Position numbers and translations under genes: made by a program
Notes under the pieces: generated by a model
Databases searched by the model: none
What the model was told of the DNA's origin: nothing
What the model saw: only the letters and a program-made list of their open reading frames with translations
From: Oscillospiraceae bacterium
Lineage (GTDB): Bacteria > Bacillota > Clostridia > Oscillospirales > Ruminococcaceae
Assembly: GCA_024684395.1 (NCBI GenBank)
Contig: JAIKWY010000038.1
Location: 1-64,000 of the forward strand
Direction: 5' to 3'
Length of the DNA: 64,000 nucleotides
Shown: positions 1 through 7,929 of the stretch, in pieces
Numbering within the stretch: position 1 is the first letter of the stretch
Layout of the letters: the number at the start of each line of letters is the position of its first letter

Positions 1-316
1 CGTCATCCTTGGACGATTCCAGCACGAAGAGCGTATCGCCCTCGTTCACCTCGTCGCCGACCTTTACAGCCACACTGCTGACCTTGCGGTTGCCCTCTGC
101 CGTCACCTCATAGTTCTGGTTGGCAGAGACGATGCCGGAGCCCCTGACCTTCTCGCTGATATTGCCATAACCGCCATACTGCGCCGAAACTCTCGGCAGG
201 CTGTGGTTCATGATGGTATTCGAGAAAAATGTCAGCACCAGCAGAATGGCTAAAAATATGATCAGGATCGTCTTGATGCGCTCCCGTCTTTTCACACTCG
301 GATTCTTTTCTTCCAT
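1..316 (-). CDS. HlyD-like membrane-fusion/adaptor protein, N-terminal part (runs off the window)
   Basis: Reading leftwards from the ATG at 316, the frame stays open to base 1 (about 105 codons). A basic N-terminus (residues 1-17) is followed by one membrane helix (about 18-34) and then a lipoyl/biotinyl-like beta segment with the pattern GSGIVSANQNYEV and VKVGDEVNEGDTLFVLES, typical of HlyD/RND periplasmic adaptor proteins. The ribosome binding site GGAGGAATT lies just upstream. It is the third gene in the same direction after two sugar ABC permeases, 24 bp from the second, so it may share their transcript. The partner transporter would lie outside the window. Confidence 0.7.
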   Translation of the reverse strand, partial: MEEKNPSVKRRERIKTILIIFLAILLVLTFFSNTIMNHSLPRVSAQYGGYGNISEKVRGSGIVSANQNYEVTAEGNRKVSSVAVKVGDEVNEGDTLFVLESSKDD

Positions 317-340
317 GATAATTCCTCCCGGTAGTATAGG

Positions 341-1231
341 TCAGCCTTTCACGCCGCCCGAATAGGTAATGCCCTCCACCAAGTATTCCTCGCCATAGAG
401 GAACAGCAACAGGGCGGGTATCATATACACAACTGCGACTGCAAACGCAAGTCCCACATCGCCGGTATTGATCTGCGAGAGAAAGACCGACAGCGGGTAT
501 TTTGTCTCGTCATCGAGCAGGATGAGCGGCTGCTCGACCATGTTCCAGTAGTCGATGAACACCAGCAGCCCGACCGAAAGCATGGCGCTCCGGCAGAGCG
601 GCAGACAGATCTGGAAAAAGACCTGTATCTCGCTGGCGCCGTCCAGTCTGGCGGCTTCAAAGTACGCCTTGGGGATGCGCCGCATCATCTTGGTCAGCAG
701 ATAGACCGAGAACGGCGAGAAGATGCCCGGCAGGACGATCGCCCACCGTGTCCCTAAAATGCCCAGCCAGTCCGAAACGAGGTAGTTCGGCACAAGTGTG
801 ACCTGATAGGGCATCAGCATCAGGATGATGTACGCAAAGAAGATGATCTCCCGGACACGCCCCCGGTAGCGGGTGAAGCCATAGGCTGTCACCGCCGCAA
901 GGAGCACCTGGAACACGGTGATCGGCACGACGAGGATCACGGAGTTCCAGAATTTCAGCAGGTAGTCCGGGCTTTTGAACAGCACGGTCGTGTACTGCTG
1001 GAGGCTCACCTTGTCGGGGATGAATTTCAGGTTCAGATCCTCGGAGATGTAGCTCTTCTTGTCGTTGGAGGCATTCTCGATCATGGCGCCGTAGTTGGCC
1101 ATGATCTCCTTCTCCGTCATGAAGCTGTTGCTGATGGTGAGCACCGTCGGCATGATGAACAGGAGCGCAGCGATCAGTGCTAAGATGAACAGCAGTGCCG
1201 TTGCAAGGTGCTTTTTGAGAAAACGTTTCAT
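341..1231 (-). CDS. Carbohydrate ABC transporter permease, MalG type
   Basis: 296 aa with six predicted membrane helices. The cytoplasmic EAA loop that docks the ATPase is visible as EAARLDGASEIQVFFQICLP (about residues 193-212). A hydrophilic extracellular stretch of about 45 residues after helix 1 is common in the MalG/UgpE branch. The start codon overlaps the stop of the MalF-type gene by 4 bp (ATGA), so the two permeases are translationally coupled and almost certainly form one heterodimeric channel. The sugar cannot be told from the permease, and no binding protein or ATPase is in the window. Confidence 0.88.
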   Translation of the reverse strand: MKRFLKKHLATALLFILALIAALLFIMPTVLTISNSFMTEKEIMANYGAMIENASNDKKSYISEDLNLKFIPDKVSLQQYTTVLFKSPDYLLKFWNSVILVVPITVFQVLLAAVTAYGFTRYRGRVREIIFFAYIILMLMPYQVTLVPNYLVSDWLGILGTRWAIVLPGIFSPFSVYLLTKMMRRIPKAYFEAARLDGASEIQVFFQICLPLCRSAMLSVGLLVFIDYWNMVEQPLILLDDETKYPLSVFLSQINTGDVGLAFAVAVVYMIPALLLFLYGEEYLVEGITYSGGVKG

Positions 1232-2121
1232 TCCTCCACATCCTCCCCGTATTTACGCTCGATCAGGAAAAGGATGCCGATGATGACGATCATGGCGATC
1301 GACAGCAGCACGGCAGCGCTGGACAGCTTCTGGTAATCGAGGGACTTGAACGTATTGTTCATGAAGTGCTGTAAGAGGTACATGCTTTCGAGGTAGTCGC
1401 CCGACAACAGGTAGACCTCACGGAACATCTTGAACGAGCTGATGATGGACAGGATCGTCACAAACAGGATGGACGGTGAGAGATAGCGCAGCTTGATGTG
1501 CAGGAAGGTGTAGAACCGGCTGGCGCCTTCGAGCTCTGCGACCTCGATGATGTCCTGCGGGATGCCGGCGATGGCGGACATGAAGAGGATCATGTTATAG
1601 CCGAGGGTCTTCCAGAGGAACATGACCGTCAGGACGCCGTATGCCCAGTTGGTCTTGATCCAGTCCACCGGCGCCATGCCGAAGAGCTCGGTGATCTGGT
1701 TCAGCGTGCCGTGGTTGTGGAAGATGACCTGCCACACCAGCACGACCGATGCGATCGGCACCATCAGCGGACACAGGAAACACGACCGCAGCCAACTCTT
1801 GCCGGGAATCTTGGAATTGAGCGCAAACGCCATCCAGAGCGAGAGCACCACGGAGAGCGGCACGGCGATCACCGAGAAGATGACCGTATTCTTGACGGCG
1901 AGCTGGAAGGCGGAGTTCTGGAAGAGCTTGATGAAATTCTCAAACCCCACAAAATTCGCAAAGATCGGGTTATCCAGCACGGAATAATAGATCACGACGC
2001 AGAACGGCAAGATGAAGAAGATCAGCACGCCGATCAGGCTTGGTGTGAGCCAGACCCAGCTTGTGATCTTTTCCCGGAGCTTTCTGCGCTTCTTTTGGGA
2101 TGTATCGGACAAGGTATCCAC
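1228..2121 (-). CDS. Carbohydrate ABC transporter permease, MalF/LplB type
   Basis: 297 aa with six membrane helices and the EAA loop EVAELEGASRFYTFLHIKLR (about residues 192-211). It is the first gene of the operon, directly behind a TTGACA/TATTAT promoter with a palindrome across the -10. The start given is GTG at 2121. The Shine-Dalgarno (AAAGGA) is so close that a TTG three codons later (2112) is an equally good start. The sugar is unknown. Confidence 0.88.
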   Translation of the reverse strand: MDTLSDTSQKKRRKLREKITSWVWLTPSLIGVLIFFILPFCVVIYYSVLDNPIFANFVGFENFIKLFQNSAFQLAVKNTVIFSVIAVPLSVVLSLWMAFALNSKIPGKSWLRSCFLCPLMVPIASVVLVWQVIFHNHGTLNQITELFGMAPVDWIKTNWAYGVLTVMFLWKTLGYNMILFMSAIAGIPQDIIEVAELEGASRFYTFLHIKLRYLSPSILFVTILSIISSFKMFREVYLLSGDYLESMYLLQHFMNNTFKSLDYQKLSSAAVLLSIAMIVIIGILFLIERKYGEDVEE

Positions 2122-2131
2122 TTCCTTTGTT

Positions 2132-2174
2132 TAACTGTATTATTTATAATAGCACAGTTAGTGTAATTTGTCAA
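2132..2174 (-). promoter_or_regulatory. Promoter with palindromic operator for the sugar permease operon
   Basis: On the minus strand TTGACA (2174-2169), a 17 bp spacer and TATTAT (2151-2146). A perfect 7 bp inverted repeat, TAACTGT at 2132-2138 and ACAGTTA at 2154-2160 with a 15 bp gap, brackets the -10. That is a typical position for a repressor site (inference: sugar-responsive regulator). Confidence 0.75.
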
Positions 2175-2351
2175 GTCCTTCCTGGACTGCTTTTTTGTCT
2201 GTCATAAAAAAAGACACCTCAGAAGGTCAAAAATTGACACATTATTTGAAGGAAGACACAAATTTGTAGGAATGCACAAAAACAGATGCAGAATTCTATG
2301 CTTCATCCACAAGTGCTTTTCGCTTTTGTGGCAGGAGCCCCCATCTTTTAC

Positions 2352-2380
2352 TTGCAAAACCCGCCGGAATGTGCTATAAT
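2352..2380 (+). promoter_or_regulatory. Promoter for the asparagine-synthase-like gene
   Basis: TTGCAA (2352-2357), a 17 bp spacer, and TATAAT (2375-2380) preceded by TGC (extended -10). Transcription would begin near 2387 and give a leader of about 160 nt. The stretch 2175-2345 upstream holds only short A/T-rich hairpins (for example 2174-2196 with a T run) and no gene that I can see. Confidence 0.8.
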
Positions 2381-2441
2381 AGGAATCGGAGACTGTACTG
2401 CTGCATATCATGTGGCATAATCATTTCATCCTGATCCTGGT

Positions 2442-2476
2442 GTATTGATTTCCCGCCTTCGGCGGGAAATCAATAC
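2442..2476 (+). repeat. Perfect 16-bp inverted repeat in the leader of the asparagine-synthase-like gene
   Basis: GTATTGATTTCCCGCC (2442-2457), TTC loop, then its exact reverse complement (2461-2476). No U tract follows, so it is not a simple terminator. It lies between the promoter and the start codon, where it could act in mRNA stability or attenuation, or it may be a short mobile hairpin repeat. The CCGCC-TTC-GGCGG core resembles hairpins in the repeats at 24538 and 36187. Confidence 0.8.
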
Positions 2477-2548
2477 GGAACAAAGCCGTTTTGAAGCAAC
2501 GCCAATACTGAACAGGATCGGGAAATCTTTCATCAACGAGGTGCATCT

Positions 2549-4090
2549 ATGATCGAAGTAAAAGAATACCGTGGACATATCCGCAACTGGGAGGCGCTCT
2601 GCGAGGAGCTGGGGCTCTCCAAGACCATGACCCGTGAGGAGCGGGAGCCGGCGATCCTTGTCAAGGCATATGAGACATGGGGCAAGGACATGGCTGACCA
2701 CATGTACGGCATGTTCGCCTTCGCCCTGTATGACACGGAAGCAGACGAGCTCTTCTGTCTGCGTGACCAGTTCGGCACCAAGCCTTTCTACTATTATCAG
2801 ACGGCTGACGGCAAGCTGCTCTATGGCACCATGATCCGCAGCATTCTCGAACAGCCCGGATTTGTCAAGGAGCTCAACATCGACATGCTCCAGATCTACA
2901 TGACACTGACCTATGTGGCAGGCGAGGATACCTTCTTCAAGGGTATCAAGAAGCTGATGCCGGGGCACTGGCTGCATTTCAAGGACGGCAAGCTCGAACT
3001 GCACCGCTACTGGACGCCCACCTTCCACCCGGATGAGAGCAAGAGCCTCGAAGACTGGGCGGACGAGATCCACACGACGCTGCAGCAGATGATGCGTGAG
3101 GTCAAGACCGCAGACGAGACGGCTGAGTCCTTCCTCTCCGGCGGCGTCGATTCCTCCTACGTGCTGGCGATGAGCGATGCCAAGCGTGCGGATTCCTGCG
3201 GCTATGACGAGGAGCGTTTCGATGAGTCCCGCATCGCAGCCAAGACCGCAGAGCTGCTCGGCGTGGAGCACAGCGTTGCCAAGATCACCCCGCAGCAGTT
3301 CTTTGACATCGTGCCCTATACGATGTACAACATGGAGCAGCCCCTCGGCGATGCTTCCGCCATCGTGTTCACACTCGGCTGCAATGCCACCGCACAGCAC
3401 ACCAAGCTCTGCTATTCCGGCGAGGGCGCTGATGAGTTCTTCGGCGGCTATAACATGTACCGCAACGCCGAGCGCTACGGCGACAACCTCAAGACCTTCT
3501 ATGTCGGCAACACCAACATCATGAAGGAGGACGAGAAGCAGCGCATCCTGAAGCACTATAACCCCGATGTCCTGCCGATCGACCTGGTGAAGTACATCTA
3601 TGACGAAACAGAGGGGCTCGACCCGCTGACCAAGATGTCCGACGTGGACATCCAGATCTGGCTCGAAGGCGACATCTACCTGAACGTTGACAAGATGAGC
3701 ACTGCTGCAGGGCTCGAGATCCGGATGCCGCTGACCGACCGCCGCATCTTCGACATTGCAAGCCGTATGCCCTCCCGCTTCAAGGTGACCGAGGAGCAGA
3801 ACAAGGTCGCATTCCGCACGGCTGCCGCAAAGGTGCTCCCGGACGAGATCGCCTTCCGCAAGAAGCTCGGCTTTATCGTACCTGTCCGCATCTGGCTGGC
3901 TGATGAGAACTACAACGGCGATGTGCGCCGCCTGTTCGCAAGCGACTTTGCCGCAGAGTTCTTCAACATCGACGAGATCCAGGCGATCTATGCCGAGTAC
4001 ATCGGCGGCAACTCCGACCTCTGGCGCAAGATCTGGACGATCTATACCTTCCTTGTATGGTATGAGGAATACTTTATCAAGAGAGCATAA
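2549..4090 (+). CDS. Asparagine synthase-like protein lacking the N-terminal glutaminase cysteine
   Basis: 513 aa. The C-terminal synthetase half is intact: PP-loop SGGVDSS at residues 197-203 (ATP/beta-aspartyl-AMP chemistry) and YSGEGADEFFGGY from residue 289. The N-terminal half keeps the late part of the class II glutaminase fold (RDQFGTKPFYYY at 72-83), but the MCGI start with nucleophile Cys2 and the next roughly 60 residues are absent. An upstream stop in frame at 2492 excludes a longer version. The protein should therefore not hydrolyse glutamine. It may use free ammonia, receive it from a partner, or make another amide. A remnant-like upstream ATG at 2411 (reading MWHNHF) does not restore the missing part. 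Confidence 0.82.
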   Translation: MIEVKEYRGHIRNWEALCEELGLSKTMTREEREPAILVKAYETWGKDMADHMYGMFAFALYDTEADELFCLRDQFGTKPFYYYQTADGKLLYGTMIRSILEQPGFVKELNIDMLQIYMTLTYVAGEDTFFKGIKKLMPGHWLHFKDGKLELHRYWTPTFHPDESKSLEDWADEIHTTLQQMMREVKTADETAESFLSGGVDSSYVLAMSDAKRADSCGYDEERFDESRIAAKTAELLGVEHSVAKITPQQFFDIVPYTMYNMEQPLGDASAIVFTLGCNATAQHTKLCYSGEGADEFFGGYNMYRNAERYGDNLKTFYVGNTNIMKEDEKQRILKHYNPDVLPIDLVKYIYDETEGLDPLTKMSDVDIQIWLEGDIYLNVDKMSTAAGLEIRMPLTDRRIFDIASRMPSRFKVTEEQNKVAFRTAAAKVLPDEIAFRKKLGFIVPVRIWLADENYNGDVRRLFASDFAAEFFNIDEIQAIYAEYIGGNSDLWRKIWTIYTFLVWYEEYFIKRA

Positions 4091-4102
4091 CAAACGAATC
4101 AA

Positions 4103-4140
4103 AAACCTCTTCATTTCGCTGAAATGAAGAGGTTTTTCGT
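4103..4140. terminator. Bidirectional terminator between the convergent asparagine-synthase-like gene and cysK
   Basis: Perfect 15 bp stem AAACCTCTTCATTTC (4103-4117), GCT loop, and its complement (4121-4135), with T-rich tails in both directions. It serves genes ending at 4090 (+) and 4145 (-). Confidence 0.92.
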
Positions 4141-4144
4141 TATA

Positions 4145-5071
4145 TCATCCAAACAGAGGCGTGGAGAAATAGCGCTCCGCCGTATCGGGAAGGATCGTCA
4201 CGACCGTCTTCCCTGCCCCGAGCTTTTCTGCCATTTTGAGCGCAGCTGCCACATTGGTACCGCTCGAAATGCCGCACATGATGCCTTCAAGGGAAGCGAG
4301 CTGCTTGGCAGTCGTGATCGCCTCCTCATCGGTGACGATATGGATATGGTCATAGATCTGCTGGTTCAGGATGGTCGGGATGATGCCGTCGCCGATGCCC
4401 ATCTGCAAATGCGTGCCGATGGTTCCGCCGGCAAGGATCGCCGCATGTTCCGGCTCCACCGCCCAGATCTCCATGTCCGGATTCTGGGATTTCAGCGTCT
4501 CGCCGATGCCTGTGATCGTGCCGCCCGTGCCGATGCCGGAGCAGAAGCCGTCGATCCGGCAGGCTGTCTGTTCGAGGATCTCCAGCGCCGTGTAATATTT
4601 ATGCGCATAGGTGTTGTTGACGTTCTCAAACTGCTGCGGCACGAACACATGCGGATCGTTGGCAGCCATTTCAAGAGCCGTATCCAGACATTTCTGGATG
4701 CACTTGCCGATGTCGCCGTCATCATGGATCAGAATGACCTCGGCGCCGTAATGCTGCACCAGCAGACGGCGCTCCTCGCTGACGGAATCCGGCATGATGA
4801 TGACCGTCTTGTAGCCCCGCACAGCGCCCACCAGTGCCAGACCGATGCCCTGGTTGCCGCTCGTCGGCTCCACGATGATCGTATCCTTCGTGATGCGTCC
4901 CTCTTTTTCAGCGTTGAGGATCATGTTATAAGCGGTGCGGGTCTTGATCGAGCCGCCGACATTCAGCCCCTCAAACTTCACGAGCACCTGCGCATTGCCG
5001 GGCTTATTCATGTGGTTCAGGCGGATGATAGGCGTATGCCCCATCGCTTCGAGAATATTGTTATAGACCAT
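4145..5071 (-). CDS. cysK: Cysteine synthase (O-acetylserine sulfhydrylase), PLP-dependent
   Basis: 308 aa from ATG at 5071 (GGAG seven bases upstream). A TTG two codons earlier is too close to the ribosome site. It makes L-cysteine from O-acetylserine and sulfide in the cytoplasm. The Schiff-base lysine is in GGSIKTRTA (about K43), the substrate loop is TSGNQG (about 70-75), and the phosphate-binding loop is GIGTGGTITGIGE. Length matches CysK (about 300-310). The usual GSxKDR is GSIKTR here, a common variation in Firmicutes. It lies behind the pnp terminator, so it needs its own promoter, which I could not see clearly in the 78 bp gap. Confidence 0.9.
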   Translation of the reverse strand: MVYNNILEAMGHTPIIRLNHMNKPGNAQVLVKFEGLNVGGSIKTRTAYNMILNAEKEGRITKDTIIVEPTSGNQGIGLALVGAVRGYKTVIIMPDSVSEERRLLVQHYGAEVILIHDDGDIGKCIQKCLDTALEMAANDPHVFVPQQFENVNNTYAHKYYTALEILEQTACRIDGFCSGIGTGGTITGIGETLKSQNPDMEIWAVEPEHAAILAGGTIGTHLQMGIGDGIIPTILNQQIYDHIHIVTDEEAITTAKQLASLEGIMCGISSGTNVAAALKMAEKLGAGKTVVTILPDTAERYFSTPLFG

Positions 5072-5099
5072 ATACAATCTCCGTTCTGATACATCTGTT

Positions 5100-5128
5100 A
5101 AAAAAGGGATCGGATGCGTTCCGATCCC
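5100..5128 (-). terminator. Terminator of pnp
   Basis: Stem GGGATCGGA/TCCGATCCC (5106-5114 and 5120-5128). On the minus strand it is followed by a run of U (bases 5105-5100). Confidence 0.88.
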
Positions 5129-5149
5129 TTTCTTTGCATTTGCTAACGA

Positions 5150-7270
5150 TTACTGATTTGCACGCTTCTTGGCAATGTCAGCCAGTGCTTCCTTACGGGA
5201 GAGATTGATCCTGCCCTGCTTGTCGATCTCGATGACCTTGACAACGATCTCGTCGCCGATCTCAACAACATCCTCCACACGCTCTACTCTGTGGTTGTCG
5301 AGCTGGGAGATGTGTACCAGGCCGTCCTTGCCGGGAGCGATCTCTACGAATGCACCGAAGTTCATCAGACGAACGACCTTGCCCTTGTAGATAGCGCCGA
5401 CCTCGGGATCATTTGCGATGGTCTCGATGATCTGGATCGCCTTCTTGGCATTGTCCATGTTCACGCCGCTGACAAATACGCCGCCCTCTTCGTTGATGTC
5501 GATCTTGACGTCGCACTCAGCGCAGATCTTCTGGATGACCTTGCCGCCCTGACCGATGACCTCACGGATCTTGTCCACCGGCACCTTGGTCTGGAGCATC
5601 TTGGGTGCATACTCGTTGACAGTCTCACGGGAAGCCGGGATCGCCTTCAGCATGATCTCATCGAGGATATAGAGACGAGCCTTGCGGGTCTTCTCAAATG
5701 CCTGCTCGATGATAGCCGGGGTCAGGCCGTCAACCTTGATATCTACCTGGATGGCAGTGATACCCTTGTGTGTACCGCCTACCTTGAAGTCCATGTCGCC
5801 GTAGAAGTCCTCAAGACCCTGAATATCGACCATCGTCATGAAGTCGTCAGAATCCGGGAAGGTGATCAGGCCGCAGGAGATACCTGCTACCGGAGCCTTG
5901 ATCGGCACACCGGCATCCATCAGAGCCAGCGTAGAGCCGCAGATGGAGCCCTGGGAGGTAGAACCGTTGGAGCTCAGTACCTCGGATACCAGACGCATTG
6001 CATACGGGAACTCCTCCACGCTCGGCAGAACGGGAACGAGAGCCTTCTCAGCCAGTGCGCCGTGACCGATCTCACGTCTGCCCGGGCCTCTGGAGGGCTT
6101 GGTCTCGCCTACGGAGTAGGACGGGAAGTTGTACTGATGCATGTAGCGCTTGGAGGTCTCCTCATCCAGACCGTCGATCTTCTGTGCATCGCTGATCGGG
6201 CCGAGGGTCGCGATGGTCATGACCTGTGTCTGACCTCTGGTGAACAGACCGGAACCGTGTACTCTCGGTACAAGACCAACCTCAGCAGCGAGCGGACGGA
6301 TCTCGTCGATGCCTCTGCCGTCTACGCGCTTACCGTTGTACAGCCAGTTGCGGACGATCTTCTTCTGGAGCTTGTACAGGCACTCGCCCAGCTTTGCAGG
6401 ACCGTTCTCGCCGTACTGCTCGTCAAATGCCTCGTGGACCTCATCGGTGATGGGCTTCATGCGGGCATCTCTTACATTCTTGTCATTGGTGTCGAGTGCG
6501 ACCTTGACCTTCTCGCCAACGAGTGCCTCAACAGCGTCGAACATCTCGTGCGGGATCTCCTGGGACTCGAACTCGAACTTCGGCTTGCCGATCTCCTTCT
6601 GGATGTCGGAGATGAAGGCTACCATCTTCTTGATCTCCTCATGACCGGTCATAATGGCGTTCAGCATGGTCTTCTCATCGACCTCGTTAGCACCTGCCTC
6701 GATCATGACGATCTTGTTGGCAGAACCTGCAACCGTCAGGTTCAGGTCATTCTTCTCTCTCTGCTCCTTGGTCGGGTTCAGCACGATCTCACCGTCTACC
6801 AGACCAACGCTGATGCCGGCGATCGGACCGTTCCACGGAATATCGGAGATGGAGATAGCGATGGACGTAGCAATCATGCCGGCGATCTCCGGAGAGCAGT
6901 CCGGATCTACGGACAGTACGGTCATGACAACGGAAACGTCATTGCGCATATCCTTCGGGAACAGCGGACGGATCGGGCGGTCAACCATACGGGAGGTCAG
7001 GATCGCCTTCTCGGTGGGCTTGCCCTCACGCTTGGTGAAGGAGCCGGGGATTCTACCTACGGAATACAGACGCTCCTCGTAGTCCACAGACAGCGGGAAG
7101 AAGTCGATACCGTCTCTCGGCTTTGCACTTGCGGTAACGTTCGCCATAACAGTGGTCTCACCATAGCGTACCCAGCAGGAGCCGTTGGACAGCTCGCAGG
7201 TCTTGCCGGTCTCTACGACCAGCGGACGGCCTGCATAGGTCGTTTCAAACTTTCTGTAATTCTCAAACAT
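5150..7270 (-). CDS. pnp: Polynucleotide phosphorylase
   Basis: 706 aa from ATG at 7270, which has AAGGAGGAAAATT directly in front. The longer open frame upstream to 7315 has no ribosome site. It is a phosphorolytic 3'-5' exoribonuclease of the RNA degradosome and forms a trimeric ring. Domain order: RNase PH-like core 1 (residues 1 to about 210), alpha-helical linker, catalytic RNase PH core 2 (about 310-540, with SEVLSSNGSTSQGSICG), KH (about 555-615, IREVIGQGGKVIQ) and S1 (about 620-690, GKVVRLMNFGAFVEI). The length is normal. It lies downstream of rpsO, the classic rpsO-pnp order. Confidence 0.97.
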   Translation of the reverse strand: MFENYRKFETTYAGRPLVVETGKTCELSNGSCWVRYGETTVMANVTASAKPRDGIDFFPLSVDYEERLYSVGRIPGSFTKREGKPTEKAILTSRMVDRPIRPLFPKDMRNDVSVVMTVLSVDPDCSPEIAGMIATSIAISISDIPWNGPIAGISVGLVDGEIVLNPTKEQREKNDLNLTVAGSANKIVMIEAGANEVDEKTMLNAIMTGHEEIKKMVAFISDIQKEIGKPKFEFESQEIPHEMFDAVEALVGEKVKVALDTNDKNVRDARMKPITDEVHEAFDEQYGENGPAKLGECLYKLQKKIVRNWLYNGKRVDGRGIDEIRPLAAEVGLVPRVHGSGLFTRGQTQVMTIATLGPISDAQKIDGLDEETSKRYMHQYNFPSYSVGETKPSRGPGRREIGHGALAEKALVPVLPSVEEFPYAMRLVSEVLSSNGSTSQGSICGSTLALMDAGVPIKAPVAGISCGLITFPDSDDFMTMVDIQGLEDFYGDMDFKVGGTHKGITAIQVDIKVDGLTPAIIEQAFEKTRKARLYILDEIMLKAIPASRETVNEYAPKMLQTKVPVDKIREVIGQGGKVIQKICAECDVKIDINEEGGVFVSGVNMDNAKKAIQIIETIANDPEVGAIYKGKVVRLMNFGAFVEIAPGKDGLVHISQLDNHRVERVEDVVEIGDEIVVKVIEIDKQGRINLSRKEALADIAKKRANQ

Positions 7271-7357
7271 AATTTTCCTCCTTGTGCCAGACAGCGTTTT
7301 CGCACAGTCCTGCACCGGGATCCATCTTGTGGTGATGTCCTTCCCGCAGAGGCAAGA

Positions 7358-7496
7358 ACTTAGAAGTAAACAGTGAGCGTCTCACTGCTTGCTTCTAACC
7401 TCTTACTTCTTCATGCATATGCTTGAAAACCGCTGCCGACGCAGCTTTTTTGATCGGAATGCACAGAAAGGCAGACGGGTCGCCCCGCTGCCTTCT
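7358..7496 (-). terminator. Hairpins in the rpsO-pnp intergenic region
   Basis: On the minus strand after rpsO there is a GC-rich hairpin AAGGCAGCGGG/CCCGTCTGCCTT (about 7467-7494) with a weak U tail. A GCTGC/GCAGC hairpin follows near 7432-7445, then a CAGTGAG/CTCACTG hairpin (about 7367-7392) in front of pnp. The first may be a partial terminator. The last could be an RNase III or Pnp autoregulation site, as in other rpsO-pnp operons (inference). No other gene is seen here. Confidence 0.5.
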
Positions 7497-7506
7497 CCAT
7501 ACTTCC

Positions 7507-7773
7507 TTACTTACGGATGCCCAGCTTAGCGATGATCGCACGGTATCTGTTGATGTCCTTCTTCTTCAGGTAAGCCAGCAGATTTCTTCTGCGGCCGATC
7601 ATCTTCAGCATACCTCTTCTGGAGTGGTGATCGTTCTTGTGCATCTTCAGATGCTCAGTCAGATCGTTGATGCGACGGGTCAGGATCGCGATCTGTACCT
7701 CAGGAGAGCCTGTGTCGGTCTCGTGGGTACGGTTGTTCTCGATGACAGCCGTCTTCTCTTCCTTACGCAGCAT
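7507..7773 (-). CDS. rpsO: 30S ribosomal protein S15
   Basis: 88 aa from the second ATG (7773; MLRKEEK...). An ATG two codons earlier (7779) sits only about 4 nt from the Shine-Dalgarno AGGGGTGA, and 88 aa matches S15. The signature [21 protein letters not shown] and the [19 protein letters not shown] region that binds 16S rRNA are complete. It is transcribed from its own promoter with a folded 90 nt leader, and pnp lies downstream in the same direction. Confidence 0.97.
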   Translation of the reverse strand: MLRKEEKTAVIENNRTHETDTGSPEVQIAILTRRINDLTEHLKMHKNDHHSRRGMLKMIGRRRNLLAYLKKKDINRYRAIIAKLGIRK

Positions 7774-7779
7774 GTTCAT

Positions 7780-7869
7780 TTCACCCCTTTGATATTTATT
7801 CTCCGTAACATAGAGTGGGGCAGGTAAGTTCCCTATCGGGCGTAACCCCCAGTCCAAGTACACGGAACA
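7780..7869 (-). ncRNA. Structured rpsO leader, candidate S15 autoregulatory element
   Basis: The 5' untranslated RNA (transcription start near 7869) can fold with UCCGU near its 5' end pairing with ACGGA near 7800, UGGGG with CCCCA, and GGGUUACGCCC as a small hairpin. These helices stop just before the AAAGGGGUGA ribosome site. S15 represses its own mRNA through leader structures in several bacterial groups. Assignment here is inferred from position and folding by eye. Confidence 0.5.
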
Positions 7870-7875
7870 TTACAT

Positions 7876-7904
7876 ATTATATCACATTTTCAGTGATTTG
7901 TAAA
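7876..7904 (-). promoter_or_regulatory. rpsO promoter
   Basis: Minus strand TTTACA (7904-7899), 17 bp, TATAAT (7881-7876). Confidence 0.85.
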
Positions 7905-7929
7905 GAGCTTTTTCAAAAAAATTTCGGGA

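Noticed and set aside
2411-2548. ATGTGGCATAATC at 2411 looks like a damaged ATGTGCGGCATAATC (MCGII), hinting at a lost N-terminus of the asparagine synthase.
   Set aside because: Only 138 bp separate it from the start at 2549, too short for the missing 60-70 residues. The gap holds a 16 bp perfect hairpin and stops in frame, and a promoter lies just upstream, so chance resemblance is more likely.
5291-7363. 690-codon open frame on the plus strand opposite pnp.
   Set aside because: It is the antisense shadow of pnp, with Leu/Asp/His-rich composition typical of the reverse strand of GC-biased genes and no ribosome site or family motif.
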